From positions 1-64,000 of the forward strand of contig JHWU01000019.1 of NCBI GenBank assembly GCA_000622025.1: a stretch of 64,000 nt of DNA, read 5' to 3'. Shown one piece after another: positions 7,631 to 16,600 of the stretch. The notes beneath the pieces are model-generated. The model saw only the letters and a list, made by a program, of their open reading frames with translations, was not told where the DNA came from and did no database searches. A program made the translations under genes and the position numbers. Origin of the DNA: Lachnospiraceae bacterium AD3010 (GTDB lineage Bacteria > Bacillota > Clostridia > Lachnospirales > Lachnospiraceae). Each line of letters begins with the position of its first letter. Position 1 is the stretch's first letter.

Positions 7631-9951
7631 AGGATAAGATCTTTTCCAACGGAAGAAAGGCCTTTCTTGTCCTGGTGGAGGAGCTCTTAGTCATAATGGC
7701 TGTCCTCTGTCTTACGGTTGCGGCGGTTTCCGTTACCAGGATGGATAATAATATCAGCATCATTAACCGCACCGCTGTTTTTGAGAGGTCCGATCTATTC
7801 CGCAGTATGGTGGCGGACAAGATAACCGAGATCGTGGAAAGCTCTCACCTGAAGAGCAATTTTGAGAGAAACGGTGAGTTCTACGGCAGGAAGATAGTGG
7901 ATCTGGCGGAATATGTAGAGGACGGCAGGATCTCCGGGCAGCAGAACAGAAGTGTGGGCTACAAGCTTTCCGATCTCCTCCACTGGAGCCGGAAGGGGTT
8001 GAGATATAAATACCGCGAGGACCGGGACGCCATTGCTGCCGACGCGGAGATGCCTCAAACCTATAAAGAGGGGACACTGAGTGATTCGGAGGGTGTCACC
8101 ATAGAGCTCGATGAAGAGTATTTCCCTGCACACGGAAGATCCCTTTTTGATTATTCAAATGATAAATACAGTGATGAGGATCTTCTGAAGCTTCTGGAGC
8201 AGACCCTGGTAAAGATACAGGAGGATTATCAGGATTATAAGGAGCTCGGGGTAGAGCTTAAGAGCGACAATACAAATGTGCGCTTTTTCCTCACTGACTA
8301 TGCAAATGCCAATATTTATTCGAATATCGATACCGGAGCCTTTAAGGAAGACGATACGATAAAGACCTACAGACAGTATCTCATACTGGATTCCAGGAAG
8401 CTTGAGTATGAGAGTAATATGTTTGTTACGGACGGCTATCTCTTCAATATGATGACGGCATTCAGGGACAGCTTCGAGGGAAATTATTATCTGGAATTTG
8501 CCGTGGATACGCTCTATCCCGTCACGGATTCCATAAGCGCCGCCAGAGACGAATACTACCGTTACCGCCCCGTAATGCAGGCTGCGTCCATAGGAGCCCT
8601 GATCTTCCTTATGGGAGCCTTCCTCTGTCTGGCCGCGTTGACTCTGGCCACGAGAAATGAGATCGTGGGCTTTGACAGGATAAAGACGGAAATAGCGGGA
8701 GCCTTTTTTTCGCTTGTGGGTATACAGGGACTTCTGTTCTTTGCGGAAAAAACCTATGAGCTAAGAAACGTGGAAATAGAGGCACTTTGTATGGCAGGTG
8801 CGGGGGCTGCGATCCTGAATCTGTTCTTTCTGACCGGATACTTCAGCCTCGTAAGAAGGATAAAGGCGGGAACCCTGTACAGGGACAGCCTCACAAATTA
8901 TATCCTGCAGAAGGTGGATTATATTTCCTCCGGTGCAGCCGGAAACACCTCCGGACTTTTCGTGATCTTAAGAACCGTTATTATGTTCGGGATCATCATC
9001 GGCGTGAATCTTGTTCTTTTTTATCTGGGGACGGATAACTATGAGAACAGCTATTACATTGCGCTGGCGGGTGTGGATATCGTCTTCTTTATACTGCTTC
9101 TGAATTCCGCCTTCCAGAGGAGGAAGATACTCTCTGCGGTTAAGGAGATATGTCAGGGAAATACCTCGGAGGATCTGGATATTTCCGGACTTAACGGAGA
9201 TAATGCGGAGCTTGGCAAAGCCATAAACTCGATGAAGGACGGACTTTCCAGTGCTATGCAGTCCTCCATAAAAACAGAAAAGCTGAAGGCGGATCTGATA
9301 ACCAATGTTTCCCACGATATCAAGACTCCGCTTACATCCATCATAAACTATGTCGGGCTTTTAAAGCGCCGGGATATAGAGGACGAGAAGGCAAGGGAAT
9401 ATATCGATATACTTGACCAGAAATCCTTAAGGCTAAAAACCCTTACGGAGGATCTGGTGGAAGCCTCCAAGATCACATCGGGCAATATCTCCATAGAGCC
9501 CGTGAGGCTGGACTTCGGAATGATGATCTCCCAGATGGAAGGTGAGATCGCAGAAAAATTTGAGGAAGCGGGTCTTACCCTTGTGACCACCGTTCCGGAT
9601 GAAGAGGTTTATATCTATGCGGACGGCCGCAGGCTTTTCAGGGTACTTGATAATATTTACGGGAATGTGGCTAAGTACGCAATGCCGGACACCAGGGTTT
9701 ATGCGGACCTCACGGCAACAGAGACTAAGGCTGTGTTCACGCTTAAGAATATATCCAGGCAGGCTCTGAATATAGATGCTTCCGAGCTTACCGAGAGATT
9801 TATAAGAGGCGATGTCAGCCGCTCCACAGAAGGCAGCGGTCTCGGGCTTTCCATCGCGGAGAGCCTGACGGAGCTTCAGAACGGGGAATTCAGGATCGAT
9901 CTGGACGGCGATCTGTTTAAGATCATATTGGGGTTTGAAAGGCTGAAATGA
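7627..9951 (+). CDS. Multi-pass sensor histidine kinase
   Basis: A 774-aa kinase starting with GTG inside the regulator stop region. It has an N-terminal membrane helix, then ~270 residues of extracytoplasmic sensor, then about six membrane helices (~320-500), a HAMP-like stretch, the H-box NVSHDIKTPLTSI (His563) and a HATPase domain with N-box VLDNIYGNVAKYA, RGDVSR and the G-box EGSGLGLSIAESL. The large extracytoplasmic domain resembles no sensor domain that I recognise. It is coupled to the regulator upstream and to the HD-GYP gene downstream by 4-bp overlaps. Confidence 0.92.
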   Translation: MKDKIFSNGRKAFLVLVEELLVIMAVLCLTVAAVSVTRMDNNISIINRTAVFERSDLFRSMVADKITEIVESSHLKSNFERNGEFYGRKIVDLAEYVEDGRISGQQNRSVGYKLSDLLHWSRKGLRYKYREDRDAIAADAEMPQTYKEGTLSDSEGVTIELDEEYFPAHGRSLFDYSNDKYSDEDLLKLLEQTLVKIQEDYQDYKELGVELKSDNTNVRFFLTDYANANIYSNIDTGAFKEDDTIKTYRQYLILDSRKLEYESNMFVTDGYLFNMMTAFRDSFEGNYYLEFAVDTLYPVTDSISAARDEYYRYRPVMQAASIGALIFLMGAFLCLAALTLATRNEIVGFDRIKTEIAGAFFSLVGIQGLLFFAEKTYELRNVEIEALCMAGAGAAILNLFFLTGYFSLVRRIKAGTLYRDSLTNYILQKVDYISSGAAGNTSGLFVILRTVIMFGIIIGVNLVLFYLGTDNYENSYYIALAGVDIVFFILLLNSAFQRRKILSAVKEICQGNTSEDLDISGLNGDNAELGKAINSMKDGLSSAMQSSIKTEKLKADLITNVSHDIKTPLTSIINYVGLLKRRDIEDEKAREYIDILDQKSLRLKTLTEDLVEASKITSGNISIEPVRLDFGMMISQMEGEIAEKFEEAGLTLVTTVPDEEVYIYADGRRLFRVLDNIYGNVAKYAMPDTRVYADLTATETKAVFTLKNISRQALNIDASELTERFIRGDVSRSTEGSGLGLSIAESLTELQNGEFRIDLDGDLFKIILGFERLK

Positions 9952-11207
9952 ACAAGGAAAATATTTCCAGTAAAGATATATGCAGGATCATTCTGGAGGC
10001 GCTCCGGCTTATTGACAAGCGCCTTATTGATCATGGAGAGAGGGTTGCCTATCTTATATGGAGGATGCTGGAGTATAAGGGCGGATATGAGGAATATGAG
10101 CTTGCAGAATATGCTTTTATCGCGGCACTTCACGATATCGGGGCCTTTAAGGTAGAGAGAGGTAAGGATGTGCTCGACTTTGATGTGGCGCACCCTATGA
10201 AGCACTCTATCTACGGCTATCTTTTCATGAAGTACACCTCTCCCATAGAGGAACGCTCGAAGATGCTGATGTACAGTCATATCGATGTTTCCCAGCTTAA
10301 GGATGTGGATTTTGAGGGGAAGGAAGTGTCCGAATTTATCCATCTGGCGGGAAGGTATGACCTTTTCCATAATTCCCTGGGGGACAGATTCGGGATACAG
10401 AATCTGAGAGCCTATGAGGGGAAGAAATTCAGCGCGAAGAATATTGACGTTCTCGAGGGTGCCCTGGTCAAATTTGATATTGAGCTGAAGTTCCGGGACG
10501 GCTCCTACAAGGAAGAGCTGAACGGCCTTTGGAAGGGGCTTCTCTTCTCTGAAAAGGAGAAGCAGGTGTATATCCGTATGCTCATCTATATTTCAGGCTT
10601 TAATGATGAGTATAATGTCATAAATACAATGACCTGTACCATGGTGGCAACGGAGATAGCCGGGAGAATGGAGAACTTCGGTGAAGGCGAGATGAAGGAG
10701 CTTTTCCTTGGCAGCGCACTCCATGACGTGGGAATGCTGGTGGTCCCGGAAGACATTATTTCCGCACCTAGAAGGCTTTCCGATGAGGAAATGGCGAAGG
10801 TAAGGGAGCATGTGTCTATTCTGGAGCAGATTTTAAAGGACAGAGTCAGTGAAAATATATTAAAGATAGCCCTTGGGCATCATGAAAGACTGGACGGCAG
10901 CGGGTATCCCTATGGCTGGACAGTAGACAAGATGACTAAGGGACAGAAGGTTCTGCAGGTTGCGGATACGATAACGGCTCTTACCTGCGAAAGAGCTTAT
11001 CACCCTGCGAAAAACAAGGAAGCAGTCATCAGGATACTGCAGGATGAAATGGATCACAATAAATTTGACAGAGAAGTAGTGATGACCTTTGTCAATGATT
11101 ATGATAATATAATGTCTGTTGCGAAGAACAAGGCGGAAGAAATGCTTTCCATGTTCAAGGAACTGAAGGTCAGGTACGAAAAGGTAAAGAATACTTTGAT
11201 GCGATGA
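9948..11207 (+). CDS. Tandem HD / HD-GYP domain protein (putative c-di-GMP phosphodiesterase)
   Basis: A cytosolic protein of 419 aa with two HD-type modules. The first has His62-Asp63 (ALHDIGAFK) and later conserved His residues (AHPMKHS, YSHID). The second is a canonical HD-GYP with His259-Asp260 (HDVGMLVVPEDI), HHERLDGSGYP (311-321) and VADTITALT. HD-GYP proteins hydrolyse cyclic di-GMP or related dinucleotides. There is no receiver domain, but the ATGA overlap with the kinase suggests it acts downstream of that two-component system. The stop codon shares its last base with a repeat copy. Confidence 0.9.
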   Translation: MNKENISSKDICRIILEALRLIDKRLIDHGERVAYLIWRMLEYKGGYEEYELAEYAFIAALHDIGAFKVERGKDVLDFDVAHPMKHSIYGYLFMKYTSPIEERSKMLMYSHIDVSQLKDVDFEGKEVSEFIHLAGRYDLFHNSLGDRFGIQNLRAYEGKKFSAKNIDVLEGALVKFDIELKFRDGSYKEELNGLWKGLLFSEKEKQVYIRMLIYISGFNDEYNVINTMTCTMVATEIAGRMENFGEGEMKELFLGSALHDVGMLVVPEDIISAPRRLSDEEMAKVREHVSILEQILKDRVSENILKIALGHHERLDGSGYPYGWTVDKMTKGQKVLQVADTITALTCERAYHPAKNKEAVIRILQDEMDHNKFDREVVMTFVNDYDNIMSVAKNKAEEMLSMFKELKVRYEKVKNTLMR

Positions 11208-11233
11208 AGATTCTTCGCTTTGCTCAGAATGAC
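11207..11233. repeat. Single copy of the REP-like repeat
   Basis: This is a variant (AAGATTCTTCGCTTTGCTC then AGAATGACA) of the repeat family, in reverse orientation. It begins within the TGA stop of the HD-GYP gene. Confidence 0.85.
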
Positions 11234-11273
11234 ATAGTAGTGAAAAAACAGCTTTTTAGAGGAGGAAAGAAAA

Positions 11274-11474
11274 ATGGATACAATGGAAAAGATCACAAAG
11301 GATACCACGATCGGAGATCTTCTTTCGATTAAGCCTGGGGCGGTTCCCGTACTTATGGAGATAGGCATGCACTGCATAGGCTGCCCTTCCTCAGCAAGCG
11401 AGACCCTTGAGGAAGCAGCGATAGTTCACGGTGTGGACCCTAATGAGCTGGTGGAAAAACTGAATCAGGCTTGA
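11274..11474 (+). CDS. DUF1858 redox-type small protein
   Basis: A 66-aa cytosolic protein, preceded by a strong Shine-Dalgarno (GAGGAGG). It has the DUF1858 layout: ITKDTTIGDLLSIKPGAVPVL, then MHCIGCPSS (CxxC), then the closing helix ETLEEAAIVHGVD. The family is often found beside or fused to redox and Fe-S proteins and is thought to be a disulfide or metal-binding domain; its exact role is not established. It ends one base before the convergent mecA gene. Confidence 0.85.
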   Translation: MDTMEKITKDTTIGDLLSIKPGAVPVLMEIGMHCIGCPSSASETLEEAAIVHGVDPNELVEKLNQA

Positions 11475-12278
11475 TCAGATCTCTGCAAGCATCTGCAGCG
11501 CGTTGTCGCTTATCACGGGAACGACATGCTCGTCAAAGTATGCCTGAACCGAGGGAGTATAAGTCTCAGCGGCTGCATACTCGGTAATGATATTGCAGAC
11601 TTTATTGAAGGTTTCCGGTGACAGTGAGGATTTTCTTATTATGAGATAATACCTGTCATCGGATTCTTCTTTGTAAAGGGTATTCTGCCCTTCATAGAGC
11701 CCCTTTAATATATGGGCGAGTTCTATAAGCACATCCATATTCCTGAATGCGTAGAGCTTCACAATGTCAACGGGAACGGTGATCTGGATATTCTTTTCAT
11801 CCCGGGATGCGGTATCGGGAAGGCTCTCCGTCGAAGAAACATCCTGGAGGAGATGCTGGTCACCTTTAAGGACCTTATTGGCATTCTGAATGGTATCATG
11901 GAGCTTCTTCACGAGATCGATAACATCATCTGCACCGTAATTTGATACCCCGGATACAGAATCATCCTGGGTAAAGCTGTCATCCTTAAGATCCGGAGCA
12001 AACCTGGAAAATCTCGTATCCAGCTCCTCGGGATCTTCAACCTTTGTGATCACAAGAACAATGGCCTCTCCGGAAAGGGGAATGGCCTCTATCATCAGAG
12101 GTATATCCTCTGCCTCAAAACCAAACTGATAGCTTGCCTGCTGTATCATATCCTTAAAAAAGCCCCTGGCCTTCTCTGTTCCGTAAGCCAGCTCACTGAG
12201 CTTTATCTTTCTTTCTGTTAAGTCGTTCTTCGTAAGAGTGCATCGGATCGTTTTGTCGTTTACCTTTTCAATTTTCAT
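11475..12278 (-). CDS. mecA: Adaptor protein MecA
   Basis: A 267-aa adaptor that in Firmicutes delivers substrates to the ClpC unfoldase. The N-terminal substrate-binding part starts MKIEKVNDKTIRCTLTKNDL and contains RGFFKDMIQQASYQFGFE. An acidic linker follows, then the C-terminal ClpC-binding domain (VDIVKLYAFRNMDVLIELAHIL...). I chose the ATG at 12278 because the family starts there and GGAAGGGAAGG lies upstream; the open frame runs 28 codons further, but that part is unlike MecA. A possible promoter (TTGACT, 12342-12347 complement; TATAAA, 12321-12326 complement; short 15-bp spacer) lies upstream. Confidence 0.92.
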   Translation of the reverse strand: MKIEKVNDKTIRCTLTKNDLTERKIKLSELAYGTEKARGFFKDMIQQASYQFGFEAEDIPLMIEAIPLSGEAIVLVITKVEDPEELDTRFSRFAPDLKDDSFTQDDSVSGVSNYGADDVIDLVKKLHDTIQNANKVLKGDQHLLQDVSSTESLPDTASRDEKNIQITVPVDIVKLYAFRNMDVLIELAHILKGLYEGQNTLYKEESDDRYYLIIRKSSLSPETFNKVCNIITEYAAAETYTPSVQAYFDEHVVPVISDNALQMLAEI

Positions 12279-12390
12279 ATGACGCACCTTCCCTTCCTTT
12301 TGTCTGTTTATCTTGTAAGTTTTATACCATTTTTTATATATAGTCAAGCAAAATGACGACAAATAAGATTTTTTTAATAAATCGACTAGT

Positions 12391-12453
12391 GGCGCAGCCC
12401 GAAGAATCTTCCCTTCAAGCTTGTCATTCTGAGGGCGTAGCCCGAAGAATCTT
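12391..12453. repeat. REP-like repeat, two diverged copies in a gene-poor gap
   Basis: A partial copy (GGCGCAGCCCGAAGAATCTT) and a full copy (GTCATTCTGAGGGCGTAGCC then CGAAGAATCTT). Apart from the mecA promoter region, I see nothing else convincing between 12279 and 12672; the short open frame at 12494-12688 has no ribosome binding site. Confidence 0.8.
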
Positions 12454-12672
12454 TGGTAATTGTTTTTAATTTAATACTTGCCATTTACTAATATTGATGT
12501 ATAATTCTTTTCACGGGTTGGCTGACAAATCTGTTTTCCCCGGATGCGGAGAGGAGGTCAGCGATACTGCGACTCAGGTCATTTCATTCCGGTTTCCGGA
12601 AATTTTCCAAATGAACAAATGGCGAGTGTTTTTTTATAAATTATTTATCGGCATTTCCATGAAGAATCTTAA

Positions 12673-12843
12673 CTTCTTAATGATCTGATCACTGCAGAAT
12701 GCATCCTGTCGGTCATTCCCATAATCTTTTTGAGGGTAACCGGGGTCTATGCGGCTTATTCGGGTATATCACAGTTCTTCCTTATGCAGAGCCCCGGTGA
12801 ACGCGGCAGAGCCGCAAAACTTATCGGAAGGGGAAGAAAATGA
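12673..12843 (+). pseudogene. Possible 3' remnant of a membrane-protein gene
   Basis: From the stop at 12670 a 56-codon frame runs to a TGA that overlaps the next start (ATGA at 12840). It encodes a hydrophobic segment (CILSVIPIIFLRVTGVYAAY) followed by a basic tail (RAAKLIGRGRK). No good start codon or Shine-Dalgarno lies at its beginning, and the ~170 bp upstream shows no coding continuation in any frame. It therefore looks like the surviving 3' end of a degraded gene, although a short membrane peptide gene is possible. The parent family is not recognised. Confidence 0.35.
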
Positions 12844-13067
12844 ATAATAGTAGTGTGCTAAGCAGTAAATTAAACCTGCTGTCCACCCTGAGCTTTTACG
12901 CGAACAACGGGATCAGGCTTTTCGTCCAGGACGAACCCCTGTCTCCCGAGCAGACCGTGCAGACAGTGATGGAAAGCGGGAAAAGCTATATGGCTGATTA
13001 TATCGACGACGACAGAGGACTGCTGTCGGAGATCCGGTTTGACAGGGTGGATGATACTTCATACTGA
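12840..13067 (+). CDS. Small hypothetical protein
   Basis: A 75-aa protein with no recognised family. The ATG is preceded by a good Shine-Dalgarno (GGAAGGGGAAG), which supports real translation. The sequence is soluble and acidic at the C-terminus (YIDDDRGLLSEIRFDRVDD). Its start overlaps the stop of the preceding remnant frame. Codon use resembles the neighbouring chromosomal genes. Confidence 0.5.
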   Translation: MNNSSVLSSKLNLLSTLSFYANNGIRLFVQDEPLSPEQTVQTVMESGKSYMADYIDDDRGLLSEIRFDRVDDTSY

Positions 13068-13160
13068 GCCCTGAAATGTGACAGCCCTTTGCATTTCCTA
13101 TATCCACAGGCGCCCCAAATGCTGATGACTTGTGCAGAGGGCTGTTTTACATAAGATGAA

Positions 13161-13171
13161 TGTGATACAAT
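13161..13171 (+). promoter_or_regulatory. Extended -10 promoter placed 7 bp before the GH18 start codon
   Basis: TGTGATACAAT: an extended -10 (TGTGA) plus TACAAT at 13166-13171, with no clear -35. Exactly 7 bp separate it from the ATG, and no Shine-Dalgarno is present, so transcription would start at or next to the start codon. Confidence 0.55.
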
Positions 13172-13178
13172 ACATCCT

Positions 13179-15008
13179 ATGAGATTAGATGACAAAGATT
13201 TTGACGATCTTGAAATAGAAGATATAGCAACCGTAAAAAAGCGGGTCGAACGGAGGAAAAGAAAAGGTAAAAGGAGAGACGGAAGCGGCGGAACGGCTTT
13301 GGCACGCATACTCATTCCGGTTATTGTGGGGATCGTGCTACTGGCGGTTATTTTTCTGATCTTCGCCGGCAGATCCTTAGACGACCTGAAGGGTGTTAGC
13401 GCAAACGCCGATATAGCTTCACTTTTCGGAGGATTGGAAGCTGATGAGGCGGGTATCATACTTAATGACAGCTATGAAACCGAAAACAGGGCTTATACGG
13501 AGGGGAAAAGGGTCTTCCTGCCCTATGATTATGTCAGAGACAAGCTAAATGACTGGTTCTACTATGACGAGAATGAGGGAGCCGTGCTGTATACGACCCC
13601 GGAGGGCACAGACAGGACAGAGCTCGGAAGTGATGTAAAGATAATAAACGGCGTATTCTGTCTTTCTTCAGAGCTTGTGAGGAAGTACACGGATCTCGAA
13701 TACCGGGAGGAGCTCGACGCTGACGCTCCCTATGTCTATATCAGGAATTCCCGGGGAAAGCATTCCGCAGCGGTGACCGCAAAGAAAGCGGCGCTCTACC
13801 TTAGCGACAATAAGAAAAGCGATGTGCTTTCAATCCTGGAAAAGAATGAACAGGTCAGGGTGATAGACGCGGGTAATGAGTTCAGCAGGGTGCAGGCAGC
13901 AGACGGTCTTATAGGTTACGTGGGAAATAAGAGCCTTAATGACTATACGGATGAAGAGGACAGCGCGCCGGGAAATGTGGCGGAAATGGAGTTTCCGGCA
14001 ACACATTTCAATCAGAAGATCGTACTCGGATGGCATCAGGTCATGAATAAGGATGCCAATCAGGGTGTCTATGATATCCTGTTGAAGGATACCTCCGTAA
14101 ATGTGCTTTCGCCCACCTGGTACAGCCTGAAGGATACGGAGGGCGCTATAACGGATCTTTCTTCCGCTGAATATGTGAAGGCAGCGCATGAAGCCGGGAA
14201 GCAGGTGTGGCCTGTTATCGACAACTTCAATTGTCCGGACTTCAAGTCGGAAAGCGGCTCCTTTGATGTTCTGAGCTACAGCTCGAAGCGGCAGATCCTT
14301 ATTGATTCGCTTATTGGCAGTGTAAAGGAATGCGGTGCTGACGGGATCAATGTGGATTTCGAAAGACTGTCGGGAGAGACGGGTGTGTCCTTTGCCCAGT
14401 TTGTAAAGGAGCTTTCTGTGGCCTCCCATAATGCGGGACTCATCCTTTCTGTTGACAACTATGTTCCCGAAGCTCATTCGATGCATTATTACAGGGGAGT
14501 TCAGGGACGTGTTTGTGATTATGTTGTGATAATGGGCTATGATGAATATAATGCGGCCTCTACCGAGGCAGGTCCGGTGGCATCCCTTGATTTTGTGGAG
14601 AAGGGCATAGAGAAGACACTTTTGGAGGTGGATGCTTCAAAGGTGATAAACGGTCTTCCCTTCTACAGCCGGGTATGGGAAACGAAGAACGGGGCAGTGG
14701 AGGGTACCCACGCATCCCCTATGAAGGAGGCTTCGGAGCTCCTTTCTTCCCATGGGGTGACTCCCTCCTGGGATGACGGCGCCGGCTGTAATTACGGAGA
14801 ATATGAGAGTGAGGGCTCTCTTGTAAGGATCTGGCTTGAGGACGAAGAGTCCTTGAATGCGAAGCTTAGTATTATGGACGGTTATCATCTTGCGGGAGCG
14901 GCTTTCTGGAAGCTGGGCCTGGAGGATGAAGCTGTGTGGGATGATATTGCAGCATACGCTGCGAGTAATGCGTCTTCTTCTGCGGATGCAGACGGAGCTC
15001 CCGAATGA
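13179..15008 (+). CDS. Membrane-anchored GH18 family glycosidase (YaaH/chitinase-like)
   Basis: A 609-aa protein with a basic cytoplasmic N-terminus (KKRVERRKRKGK), one transmembrane helix (~residues 45-67), a ~150-residue region resembling a copper-amine-oxidase N-like fold, an SH3-like segment (VRVIDAGNEFSRVQAADGLIGYV), and a C-terminal GH18 barrel. The catalytic motif is D388-G-I-N-V-D-F-E395; Glu395 is the expected acid. Similar proteins cut peptidoglycan or chitin-like glycans outside the cell. The stop overlaps the sua5 start. There is no Shine-Dalgarno; see the promoter entry for a possible leaderless transcript. Confidence 0.88.
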   Translation: MRLDDKDFDDLEIEDIATVKKRVERRKRKGKRRDGSGGTALARILIPVIVGIVLLAVIFLIFAGRSLDDLKGVSANADIASLFGGLEADEAGIILNDSYETENRAYTEGKRVFLPYDYVRDKLNDWFYYDENEGAVLYTTPEGTDRTELGSDVKIINGVFCLSSELVRKYTDLEYREELDADAPYVYIRNSRGKHSAAVTAKKAALYLSDNKKSDVLSILEKNEQVRVIDAGNEFSRVQAADGLIGYVGNKSLNDYTDEEDSAPGNVAEMEFPATHFNQKIVLGWHQVMNKDANQGVYDILLKDTSVNVLSPTWYSLKDTEGAITDLSSAEYVKAAHEAGKQVWPVIDNFNCPDFKSESGSFDVLSYSSKRQILIDSLIGSVKECGADGINVDFERLSGETGVSFAQFVKELSVASHNAGLILSVDNYVPEAHSMHYYRGVQGRVCDYVVIMGYDEYNAASTEAGPVASLDFVEKGIEKTLLEVDASKVINGLPFYSRVWETKNGAVEGTHASPMKEASELLSSHGVTPSWDDGAGCNYGEYESEGSLVRIWLEDEESLNAKLSIMDGYHLAGAAFWKLGLEDEAVWDDIAAYAASNASSSADADGAPE

Positions 15009-16120
15009 TGGAAACAAGAGTGGTCAGAGCCTGGGGAGATATGGAGCGTGACCGCAGCCTGATGGAAGAGGCGGGGAAGCTTATCCGAAAGGGAGAGCTG
15101 GTGGCGATCCCCACGGAAACCGTTTACGGCCTCGCAGGAGACGCCCTGAACCCGGCTTCTTCGAAAAAGATATACGAGGCCAAGGGCAGACCTTCCGACA
15201 ATCCGCTGATAGTTCATATAGCGGAGAGGGCGGCGTTAAACAGGATCGTTTCGGGGATACCGGAAAAGGCCGAAATCCTTATGGAGGCATTCTGGCCGGG
15301 CCCCCTTACACTTATCTTTAAGAAAAGCGGCGATGTTCCGATGGAGACTACAGGGGGTTTAGGCACGGTAGCTGTAAGAATGCCGGTAAATAGGATCGCC
15401 GCAGAATTTATTGCTGCCTCGGGAGGCTATATTGCGGCTCCCAGTGCAAATGCCTCCGGAAGACCAAGCTGTACCACGGCAGAGCATGTCTACGAGGATA
15501 TGAAGGGAAAGATCCCTCTCATTATAGACGGCGGAGAGGTGGGCATAGGACTGGAGTCCACCATAGTGGATCTGTCCGGTGACAGACCCTGTCTCCTCCG
15601 GCCCGGGTATATCAGCCTCAGGATGCTCCGGGAAAAGATCGGTGAGGTGGATACGGACCCGTCCATTGAGGGTGTAATGGATGAAAATGCCCATCCAAAG
15701 GCACCGGGAATGAAATACAGGCACTATGCCCCGAAGGGTGAGCTGTACATAGTAAGAGGCGCACCGGAGGATGTTATAGAGAGGGTAAACTCTCTATGCG
15801 ACAGTGCGGCGGAGAAGGGCTTAAGGACTGCGGTTATATCTTCCGATGAGACATTAGACAGATACCGGGCGGATATTATCAGATCCTTGGGTTCCAGGCA
15901 GGATGAGGAAAGCATAGCGAGGAACCTTTTCAGGGTTTTACGCGATATGGATGATGAGGGCGCGGATCTTATTTATTCGGAAGAATTTGGCAGCGCTGAT
16001 ATGGGAATGGCGATCATGAACCGCCTGATACGGGCAGCGGGACACAAGATAATTGAATGTCAGGCCGGGGGAAGCGAGAAAAATGTCATCCTGAGCGAAG
16101 CGAGAAAAATGTCATCCTGA
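15005..16120 (+). CDS. ywlC: Threonylcarbamoyl-AMP synthase (Sua5/YwlC)
   Basis: This enzyme makes threonylcarbamoyl-AMP from Thr, bicarbonate and ATP for the t6A modification of tRNAs reading ANN codons. The YrdC domain contains KGELVAIPTETVYGLAGDA and KGRPSDNPLIVHI (residues ~22-70), and a C-terminal Sua5 domain follows a linker (PGMKYRHYAPKGELYIV). The length of 371 aa is slightly long. The last ~12 residues (NVILSEARKMSS) are encoded by the REP-like repeat, which has replaced the original end. The start overlaps the GH18 stop by 4 bp. Confidence 0.94.
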   Translation: MMETRVVRAWGDMERDRSLMEEAGKLIRKGELVAIPTETVYGLAGDALNPASSKKIYEAKGRPSDNPLIVHIAERAALNRIVSGIPEKAEILMEAFWPGPLTLIFKKSGDVPMETTGGLGTVAVRMPVNRIAAEFIAASGGYIAAPSANASGRPSCTTAEHVYEDMKGKIPLIIDGGEVGIGLESTIVDLSGDRPCLLRPGYISLRMLREKIGEVDTDPSIEGVMDENAHPKAPGMKYRHYAPKGELYIVRGAPEDVIERVNSLCDSAAEKGLRTAVISSDETLDRYRADIIRSLGSRQDEESIARNLFRVLRDMDDEGADLIYSEEFGSADMGMAIMNRLIRAAGHKIIECQAGGSEKNVILSEARKMSS

Positions 16121-16138
16121 GAGAAGCGAAGGATCTTT
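16085..16138. repeat. REP-like repeat, two copies overlapping the end of sua5
   Basis: A half copy starts at 16085 and a full copy (GTCATCCTGAGAGAAGCG then AAGGATCTT) at 16111. The sua5 frame reads through the first and stops inside the second (TGA at 16118-16120). Confidence 0.9.
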
Positions 16139-16159
16139 AATAATGAAAGGAGCAATAAA

Positions 16160-16597
16160 ATGACTGTAGCAATAGGAAGCGATCACGGCGGATACGATCT
16201 GAAGGAGTATATAAAAAAGCATCTTGAGGAACAGAATATTTCCGTTATAGATAAGGGCTGTCCTAACAAGGAGTCCTGTGATTATCCGGTTTTCGGCCAT
16301 GCGGTCGCACGCTCGGTTGCAGAGGGTGAGGCTGAGAGAGGCATTGTTATCTGCACCACCGGTATTGGAATATCCATCGCCGCGAATAAGGTTAAGGGAA
16401 TTAGGGCGGCTCTCTGTACCAATGAGCTTATGGCGAAGATGACGAGACAGCATAATGACGCCAATGTTCTTGCTCTCGGAGCAAATATCGTAGGACCGGG
16501 ACTGGCGGCTGCCATTACCGACACCTTCTTAAATGAGGATTTTTCGGAGGGTGAACGCCATATCAGGCGTATTAAGGAGATGGAAGAAGGTATCTGA
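16160..16597 (+). CDS. rpiB: Ribose-5-phosphate isomerase B
   Basis: A cytosolic 145-aa isomerase of the RpiB/LacAB family interconverting ribose-5-P and ribulose-5-P (or allose-6-P). Visible are the phosphate-binding GSDHGGYDLK at the N-terminus, the active Cys in CTTGIGISIAANK, the catalytic-loop His in RQHNDANVLALGA, and HIRRIKEME at the C-terminus. AAAGGAG precedes the ATG at good spacing. The next gene starts 3 bp after the stop. Confidence 0.95.
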   Translation: MTVAIGSDHGGYDLKEYIKKHLEEQNISVIDKGCPNKESCDYPVFGHAVARSVAEGEAERGIVICTTGIGISIAANKVKGIRAALCTNELMAKMTRQHNDANVLALGANIVGPGLAAAITDTFLNEDFSEGERHIRRIKEMEEGI

Positions 16598-16600
16598 ATC

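Noticed and set aside
12494-12688. 64-aa open frame after mecA
   Set aside because: No Shine-Dalgarno, no recognisable pattern, and composition typical of non-coding AT-rich sequence.
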